Under the pieces are notes generated by a model. That model saw nothing but the letters and a program-made list of their open reading frames with translations. It was not told where the DNA came from and did no database searches. From Bifidobacterium breve (lineage in GTDB: Bacteria; Actinomycetota; Actinomycetes; Nanopelagicales; Nanopelagicaceae): DNA of 36,965 bases. Position numbers and translations under genes: made by a program. Below, in pieces: positions 32,410 through 36,965 of this stretch (positions are counted from its first letter, which is position 1; every line of letters begins with the position of its first letter). The DNA lies in the NCBI GenBank assembly GCA_945883675.1, contig CAMCYA010000008.1, forward strand, positions 1 to 36,965, given 5' to 3'.

Positions 32410-33485
32410 TAATTACTCCTCTTTGTGGCGATATGAGCAAGCTCAGATAAAAGTTGTTGACCTTCTTCTGAAAATTCTGGTGAGGCAATTACCGCAATGG
32501 ATTTTTCAGTCAATTCTTCAATCAACTTCTCTAACTTATCTTTTGCTCCAGAGTCCAAGATTATCTGTTGAAGGGCGGTTATGCCCTCTGAATTCAAATC
32601 AGGTTGACCAAAGTATTTTTCAAAGGTCTGGGACTGTGATGGAGTTTGAGTATCTCGGGAAAGGGCGATCAAAACGGTTTTTTTGCCTTCTCGCAAGTCA
32701 TCCCCGGTTGGCTTTCCAGTTACCGAGGCATCTCCGTAGACACCTAATAAGTCGTCACGAAGTTGAAATGCTTCTCCAAGAGGCAGCCCATATGCAGAGA
32801 GTGCATAGATTCTCTTTTGATTTATTGAATCAGCCATAGCAGCCCCAAGGTGTAATGGACGCTCTATTGTGTATTTTCCAGATTTGTATCGCGCAATCTT
32901 CATTGAGCGATCAAAACTTGAACTTTTTTGTGTCTGCTCATGAATATCTAAAAACTGCCCTGCCATTAGTTCAACGCGCATTTCATTGTAGTAAGGAATT
33001 GTTCTTGTAAATTGATCAGCGGTTAATCCAGCTGAGTTAAGCATTTGATCAGACCATACAAGTGCCAAATCTCCAAGTAGAACTGCAGCCGATAAACCAT
33101 ACTGTGGTGCAAAACCTTCAAGTCGATCTTGCACATGAATAGATTCAAAGTGACGATGAATGGATGGTTTTCCACGGCGCGTATCAGATGCATCCATTAA
33201 GTCATCATGGATTAGCGCACACGCTTGCAGAAGTTCTAAACTTGCTATCGCTCTTATAGTTGAATTCTCAAGAGTTCCACCGGCTGCAATAAATCCTGCA
33301 TATGCAAAAAGAGGGCGAAGACGTTTACCCCCTTCTAGTAAAAATGATGTTAAAGAGTTACAAACGAGCGTTAAGTCTTGTGAGATATCTTGCAAATAGG
33401 CACCCTCACGGCTTAGAAATATTCCAAGCTCTTCTTCAACGGATGTACGAACAGCTAGCAGGCTCGTCTTTGGCACTGAATTCAC
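32409..33485 (-). CDS. idsA: Geranylgeranyl diphosphate synthase (polyprenyl synthetase)
   Basis: A trans-prenyltransferase of 358 residues making the C20 precursor of carotenoids. LEGGKRLRP binds substrate, LIHDDLMDASDTRRGKPS is the first Asp-rich motif (DDxxD), and FQLRDDLLGVYGD the second. The residue five positions before the first Asp is Cys, a small side chain consistent with a C20 or longer product. GTG 33485 with TACCGT six bases upstream suggests a leaderless mRNA. It heads idsA-crtI-crtB and diverges from metF across 22 bases. Equivalent to crtE by function. Confidence 0.93.
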   Translation of the reverse strand: MNSVPKTSLLAVRTSVEEELGIFLSREGAYLQDISQDLTLVCNSLTSFLLEGGKRLRPLFAYAGFIAAGGTLENSTIRAIASLELLQACALIHDDLMDASDTRRGKPSIHRHFESIHVQDRLEGFAPQYGLSAAVLLGDLALVWSDQMLNSAGLTADQFTRTIPYYNEMRVELMAGQFLDIHEQTQKSSSFDRSMKIARYKSGKYTIERPLHLGAAMADSINQKRIYALSAYGLPLGEAFQLRDDLLGVYGDASVTGKPTGDDLREGKKTVLIALSRDTQTPSQSQTFEKYFGQPDLNSEGITALQQIILDSGAKDKLEKLIEELTEKSIAVIASPEFSEEGQQLLSELAHIATKRSN

Positions 33486-33491
33486 GTGATA

Positions 33492-33501
33492 ACGGTACCC
33501 T
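33492..33501. promoter_or_regulatory. Symmetric divergent -10 element: idsA operon / metF
   Basis: ACGGTACCCT reads TACCGT on minus (33492-33497), six bases before idsA GTG 33485, and TACCCT on plus (33496-33501), six bases before metF GTG 33508. The two hexamers share the TA at 33496-33497 and cannot both be melted by independent polymerases at once. Confidence 0.7.
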
Positions 33502-33507
33502 CACTCA

Positions 33508-34362
33508 GTGGTAGTTGGCACATCCTATTCATTTGAGTTCTTTCCTCCCAAAGACATAGAGGGGGAAGGAAGATTGTGGCATGCAATAGAAGGGCTCAAA
33601 TCTATTGCTCCAGATTTTGTATCCGTAACATATGGAGCTGGTGGGTCAACTAGAGATCGATCTATTCGTATTGCTCGTGAAATCACAAGCCGCACCGGCA
33701 TTCCAACAGTGGCGCACATTACTTGCGTTGGATCAACGCGTGATGAATTACTGGAGATTTTAAACAGTTACAAAGATGCCAAAATTACAAGCATTCTTGC
33801 ACTTCGCGGTGATCCAGTTGGCGGACCTTTAGCGCCATGGCTACCAACAGAAAACGGATTTACTCACGCTGACGAACTTGTTGAATTGGCAAAAGAGTGT
33901 GGAGGATTCAAAATAGGTGTTGCCGCTTTTCCAGATGGACATCCAAGTTCTGGGGGAGATTTGGAAAAAGATATTGACGTGCTCATTAGAAAAGAAGAAC
34001 TGGGTGCAACGTTTGCAACAACTCAATTCTTTTTTGATGTGAAGTCTTATAAGAATCTCGTGGAACGCCTTGCAAAACGTGGCTCTGCACTCACAGTCAT
34101 TCCTGGAATTTTGCCAGTTACTAATGTGAAGCTTCTGCATCGAATGGCAGAGCTTGGGGGAACGCCTATTCCAGTTCATATTGCCAAAGCCTTCGCAGAG
34201 GTTGAGTCTGATTCCCAGGCTGTTCGTGAGCTAGGTGTAGAAATTGCCACAAAACTATGCAAAGAACTCTTAGAAGCTGGTGCTCCTGGATTACATTTTT
34301 ACACTATGAATAGCTCAACTGCAACAGTTGAGATTTATCGAAGGATCAATAATGTTAACTAA
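33508..34362 (+). CDS. metF: 5,10-methylenetetrahydrofolate reductase
   Basis: A flavin-dependent TIM-barrel enzyme of 284 residues producing 5-methyltetrahydrofolate for methionine synthesis. SFEFFPPKD is the N-terminal box with the catalytic Glu; FVSVTYGAGGSTRDRS, AHITCVGSTRDEL, ILALRGDPVGG, FPDGHPSS, ATTQFFFDV and VIPGILPVTN follow in the expected order. GTG 33508 is used, with TACCCT six bases upstream. The last 11 bases overlap the CDP-alcohol phosphatidyltransferase gene. A metF-like gene opposite a polyprenyl synthase also occurs in mycobacteria (idsA2 region). Confidence 0.95.
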   Translation: MVVGTSYSFEFFPPKDIEGEGRLWHAIEGLKSIAPDFVSVTYGAGGSTRDRSIRIAREITSRTGIPTVAHITCVGSTRDELLEILNSYKDAKITSILALRGDPVGGPLAPWLPTENGFTHADELVELAKECGGFKIGVAAFPDGHPSSGGDLEKDIDVLIRKEELGATFATTQFFFDVKSYKNLVERLAKRGSALTVIPGILPVTNVKLLHRMAELGGTPIPVHIAKAFAEVESDSQAVRELGVEIATKLCKELLEAGAPGLHFYTMNSSTATVEIYRRINNVN

Positions 34363-34975
34363 GCAAGAGTTCAAACTTAGATGGAGCGCACTGCACAGTG
34401 ATGCAAAAACTGATGGCATTGTTGGAGCATGGCTAAATATTTCATACCGATTTGGACTTGTGTGCACACTTCTTCGGATCTCCCCAAATGTACTGACGTT
34501 GTTGGGCCTCCTCGGGGCTTTAGCAACTGCAATAACGTCACAAACAATTTGGGCGATTTTCTTTCTTGTCTTTTCGCTTTTTTGCGATGGTATTGATGGA
34601 AGTGTTGCAATCTTCCAACAACGTGAAAGTAATTGGGGGGCAACCCTTGATGCGGTAGCAGATCGCATCAGTGAGGCTTTTTGGTTTTATGCTCTTTACG
34701 CAATCGGTGTTCCTGCTTGGATTCCTATAATTTTATGGAGTATTGCCTCTTTTCAGGAATACGCCCGCGCAAAGCTCAAAGCCCTGGGAGTAAATGATTT
34801 AGGAGTGGTAACGCCCGCAGAGAGACCGATTCGAGCAAGTTTTCTATTTATAGCGTTAGTAATTAATTACGTTAACCTTCCGGGCATTTTCTGGCTATCA
34901 ATAGCTTTCTTAATTGTTCAAATTTATAGTTTTGTTAGTGTCGTAGTTTTCGCTCGAAGCCAATTGCTTGACTAA
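34352..34975 (+). CDS. CDP-alcohol phosphatidyltransferase-family protein with altered motif
   Basis: A 207-residue membrane protein with about six hydrophobic helices. The family motif D-x2-DG-x2-AR-x8-G-x3-D-x3-D appears as DGIDGSVAIFQQRESNWG followed by ATLDAVAD: all four catalytic Asp and both Gly are present, but the normally conserved Arg after Ala is Ile. Similar DGAVAV-type sequences exist, as I recall, in other actinobacteria, so this may be a distinct subfamily. ATG 34352 with AAGGA (34341-34345) is preferred over ATG 34328. It overlaps metF and converges on the second CrtI-like gene with a 41-base overlap. Alcohol acceptor and product are unknown. Confidence 0.8.
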   Translation: MLTKQEFKLRWSALHSDAKTDGIVGAWLNISYRFGLVCTLLRISPNVLTLLGLLGALATAITSQTIWAIFFLVFSLFCDGIDGSVAIFQQRESNWGATLDAVADRISEAFWFYALYAIGVPAWIPIILWSIASFQEYARAKLKALGVNDLGVVTPAERPIRASFLFIALVINYVNLPGIFWLSIAFLIVQIYSFVSVVVFARSQLLD

Positions 34976-36431
34976 CTAAATCTGCGCTAATTCCAACTAA
35001 GGGAAGTCCACCTCCTGGATGAGCTGAGCCCCCAACTAGATAAAGCCCTTTAATCGGTGAGCGGTTTTTTGCACGAAGAAATGCTGCCCGCGCTCCATTA
35101 CTTGAAGTTCCATATATCGCACCTCCTGGAGCAAGAGTTTGGGATTCCAGATCTGCAGGGGTGCGGATAGTCATTGTCTCTAAACGAGATCGAATAACAA
35201 TTCCCCGTTCTTCAATTTGATCAATAATCTGACTGGCGTATTTCTGATTGAAATCATCATTGCTCCAATCAAAGCTTCCGTGAGTGGGTGCATTAACAAG
35301 TACAAACCAGCCCTCTAGATTCTCATCCTTACTCATTAATGGATCCTTTGGAGCGCAAATATAAATCGTTGGTCTTGCAACCGGCTTTCTATCCTTGAAG
35401 ACCGAATCAAACTCAGCATCATAATCATTTGGAAACAAAACTGTGTGGTGGTTCATGCCATCACTTATGTCTTTTCGCATCCCTAGAAGCAAAGAGAATC
35501 CAGCCACAGAGACATCAGCTTTTGCGATATTTCTGCGCACTCGCTTAAGCAGTCGATTGTTGCCAGATATCAGTTTGTTGTACACCAAAGAAGCATCAGC
35601 ATTAGCTATGACAACATCTGCATCAACCCTTTCTCCACTTGTTAAAACAATTCCTGTTGCCTTTCCATTCACTGTATTGATTTGAGCAACAGGTGAATTG
35701 AGGTGAAAAGAGACTCCAACATCTTTCGCTCTCTTGTGTACTTCTAGAGCAAGGTTTCCAAGCCCGCCTTTGACATGCCAGGCACCAAAACTCTCTTCAA
35801 CGAAAGCGATGGTGGACAAAACGGCAGGCGCTTTTCGTGGATCAGAGCCACTATAGGTTGCATAACGATCCATTATGAAGCGCAGATGTTGATCTTTAAG
35901 AATTTCATCTGCATGTTTGCGCAGCGATTTCCAAGGCGCAATGATCAATAGATCTCTAAAAAAAGTAATGCGTTTGAGCAATGAAAGAGGGGACTTTAAT
36001 TCTGATTCAACAAATGGCCCGCGGCTAACATCCCACATTTTCTCCGCACGACGCATAATTTGATCCCACTGACCAGATGCATCTTGACCAAAACTTTCCA
36101 CGATTGCATCCAGGGTCTCTTTACGAGAAAGGTTTGCAAACTGAACTCTTGAACCATCTTCAAAGCGATAATCAAATGCTGGATTAACTGTTTCTATTGG
36201 ACAGACCAAACCCATGGGCTTTCCAGTTCTTTGAAAAAAATCTTTATATACAGCCGGCAACGTTAAAAGTGAGGGGCCAGTATCAAATGCAACACGACCA
36301 ATCCACTCGGTTCTGCATTTACCTCCAACTTGATCACTGGCTTCATAAATTGCGACCTCATGCCCTCCGCGAGCTAGTCGTGCAGCCGAAGTCATTCCAC
36401 CCATTCCTGCACCTATGACAACAATTTTCAT
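34935..36431 (-). CDS. Second CrtI-family carotenoid oxidoreductase
   Basis: A 498-residue FAD-dependent protein of the phytoene desaturase family. VIGAGMGGMTSAARLARGGH, the E of IYEAS, VGGKC and AFDTGPSLLTLP form the N-terminal FAD fold; LYLVGGSAHPGGGLPLVGIS is the C-terminal FAD signature. It is divergent in sequence from the CrtI at 30925-32409, so it is likely to act on a later substrate. Candidates are CrtD-like C-3,4 desaturation, or CrtP/CrtN2-like terminal oxidation as in staphyloxanthin synthesis. Its ATG overlaps the upstream glycosyltransferase stop by four bases, which points to oxidation plus glycosylation of one pigment. Confidence 0.85.
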   Translation of the reverse strand: MKIVVIGAGMGGMTSAARLARGGHEVAIYEASDQVGGKCRTEWIGRVAFDTGPSLLTLPAVYKDFFQRTGKPMGLVCPIETVNPAFDYRFEDGSRVQFANLSRKETLDAIVESFGQDASGQWDQIMRRAEKMWDVSRGPFVESELKSPLSLLKRITFFRDLLIIAPWKSLRKHADEILKDQHLRFIMDRYATYSGSDPRKAPAVLSTIAFVEESFGAWHVKGGLGNLALEVHKRAKDVGVSFHLNSPVAQINTVNGKATGIVLTSGERVDADVVIANADASLVYNKLISGNNRLLKRVRRNIAKADVSVAGFSLLLGMRKDISDGMNHHTVLFPNDYDAEFDSVFKDRKPVARPTIYICAPKDPLMSKDENLEGWFVLVNAPTHGSFDWSNDDFNQKYASQIIDQIEERGIVIRSRLETMTIRTPADLESQTLAPGGAIYGTSSNGARAAFLRAKNRSPIKGLYLVGGSAHPGGGLPLVGISADLVSQAIGFERKLRH

Positions 36432-36965
36432 ACTGTGCGACCTTTCCAGGTGACGCTATTTCGCACTTTAAACGAATAGATAATCAAATAGATGAGTAGG
36501 GCAGCAGAGATTGGATGCAGAAAACTGTCAACAACTCTGCCTTGTGTCTTGATGGCACTGAGCATTCGAGAGAAGACAATCAAAATATAGCCAAGCCAGC
36601 CGTAGAAATTTCCCGACAAAGATAAAATGATAGGAAGAATGCTGGTAAGAAATAGAAATAGAACTACAAAAGATGCACCAACCACCCCACCAAATGCTTT
36701 ATTCAAGGATTTTCCGTATCCAGATTTGATTAGGCTCCACGATGTATACATTCGGCATTGGGCTATAGATGCTCCATTGATTACTCCACCATGAAAACCA
36801 GTTCGAATCAGTTCACGAGCTAAAAAGACATCATCAATGACTGCATTTTTTACAGCCTTGTATCCACCAATTTTTTCCAGTGCTATTCGACGAACAACAA
36901 AGAACTGACCATTGGCAATAGCCATAGATGGTCGTGAAGATTTCTCTGCTATTCGAAGAGGTACC
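36428..36965 (-). CDS. Glycosyltransferase family 2 membrane protein, C-terminal part (cut by window edge)
   Basis: At least 178 codons remain open to the right edge, with the true start outside the window. NGQFFVVRRIALEKIGGYKAV and VIDDVFLARELIRTGF correspond to the acceptor/ED-type region of GT2 enzymes of the HpnB/CrtQ kind. INGASIAQCRMYTSWSLIKSGYGKSLNKAF (split by residue 45) is the cytoplasmic link with the expected Y-x-S-x-x-x-x-x-x-GYGK pattern, and three membrane helices close the protein. Overlap with the CrtI-like gene suggests a carotenoid glycosyltransferase, as with CrtP-CrtQ. An internal ATG at 36925 is not the start because conserved sequence continues upstream. Confidence 0.8.
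   Translation of the reverse strand, partial: VPLRIAEKSSRPSMAIANGQFFVVRRIALEKIGGYKAVKNAVIDDVFLARELIRTGFHGGVINGASIAQCRMYTSWSLIKSGYGKSLNKAFGGVVGASFVVLFLFLTSILPIILSLSGNFYGWLGYILIVFSRMLSAIKTQGRVVDSFLHPISAALLIYLIIYSFKVRNSVTWKGRTV

Noticed and set aside
36960-36965. GGTACC (KpnI site) at the right edge, and insert-like window size
   Set aside because: It could mark a cloning or assembly boundary, but the left edge shows no such site and GGTACC also occurs naturally at 33494. It says nothing about biology.
1-36965. Search for CRISPR arrays, defence systems, insertion sequences, phage genes, tRNA and rRNA
   Set aside because: No regularly spaced repeats, transposase or integrase motifs, attachment-site duplications or cloverleaf sequences were recognised. 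The window is mostly core chromosome.

Overview
The window is a gene-dense stretch (about 37 genes, no intergenic gap over 200 bases) of moderately AT-rich DNA with strongly actinobacterial content. It has a HrdB/SigA-type sigma factor with a Lys/Ala-rich N-terminus, actinobacterial ParE/ParC, SepH (DUF3071), DUF7455 and DUF4192 proteins, a class II DAHP synthase, a PASTA kinase next to aroG, a SAM-IV riboswitch and a heterodimeric CrtYc/CrtYd lycopene cyclase. Small genes, overlapping stops, lost neighbours (no hemH, comM, yraN or trmD where high-GC relatives carry them) and light-related pigment genes suggest a streamlined freshwater planktonic actinobacterium of the acI/Nanopelagicales type. 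That assignment is an inference.

Layout. 1-5.4 kb: NUDIX hydrolase, secreted PKD-like protein, half-length DUF4192 protein, SAM-IV riboswitch with a candidate Met-rich leader ORF and metX, sigA, a CDGSH iron-sulfur protein and a convergent DUF7455 protein. 5.4-10.8 kb: topoisomerase IV (parE, and a parC lacking its C-terminal domain) flanking an ABC-F ATPase. 10.8-16.6 kb: pseudouridine catabolism (psuG-psuK), a type I phosphodiesterase, sepH, an MFS transporter, an inositol-monophosphatase-family enzyme. 16.7-20.4 kb: rplS-lepB-rnhB-dprA-era. 20.4-28.2 kb: two EamA exporters, a xylulokinase remnant, a pyrophosphate-type phosphofructokinase, aroG, ogt, nfo and a PASTA Ser/Thr kinase. 28.2-29.4 kb: TPP riboswitch, PnuC-family transporter (probably a thiamine transporter) and an uncharacterised P-loop kinase. 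29.4-37 kb: a carotenoid locus (crtYc-crtYd; idsA/crtE-crtI-crtB; metF with a CDP-alcohol phosphatidyltransferase; a second CrtI-like oxidoreductase with a glycosyltransferase cut by the window edge).

Together the carotenoid genes make GGPP, phytoene and lycopene, cyclise lycopene, and probably oxidise and glycosylate a product. No rhodopsin or carotenoid cleavage gene is in the window. No tRNA, rRNA, CRISPR array, insertion sequence or phage gene was seen.

The most striking non-coding signal is promoter architecture. At least ten genes have a TAnnnT hexamer exactly six bases before the start codon, as expected for leaderless mRNAs, and this settles several start codons. At three or four divergent gene pairs the two -10 hexamers face each other and share the central TA (form AnnnTAnnnT), so one short symmetric element appears to serve both directions, including the crossover between the isoprenoid/carotenoid operon and metF. 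Other points of interest are the SAM-IV/Met-rich leader/metX arrangement, the TPP-riboswitch-linked kinase, and a terminator hairpin written into the cluster-ligand codons of the CDGSH gene.
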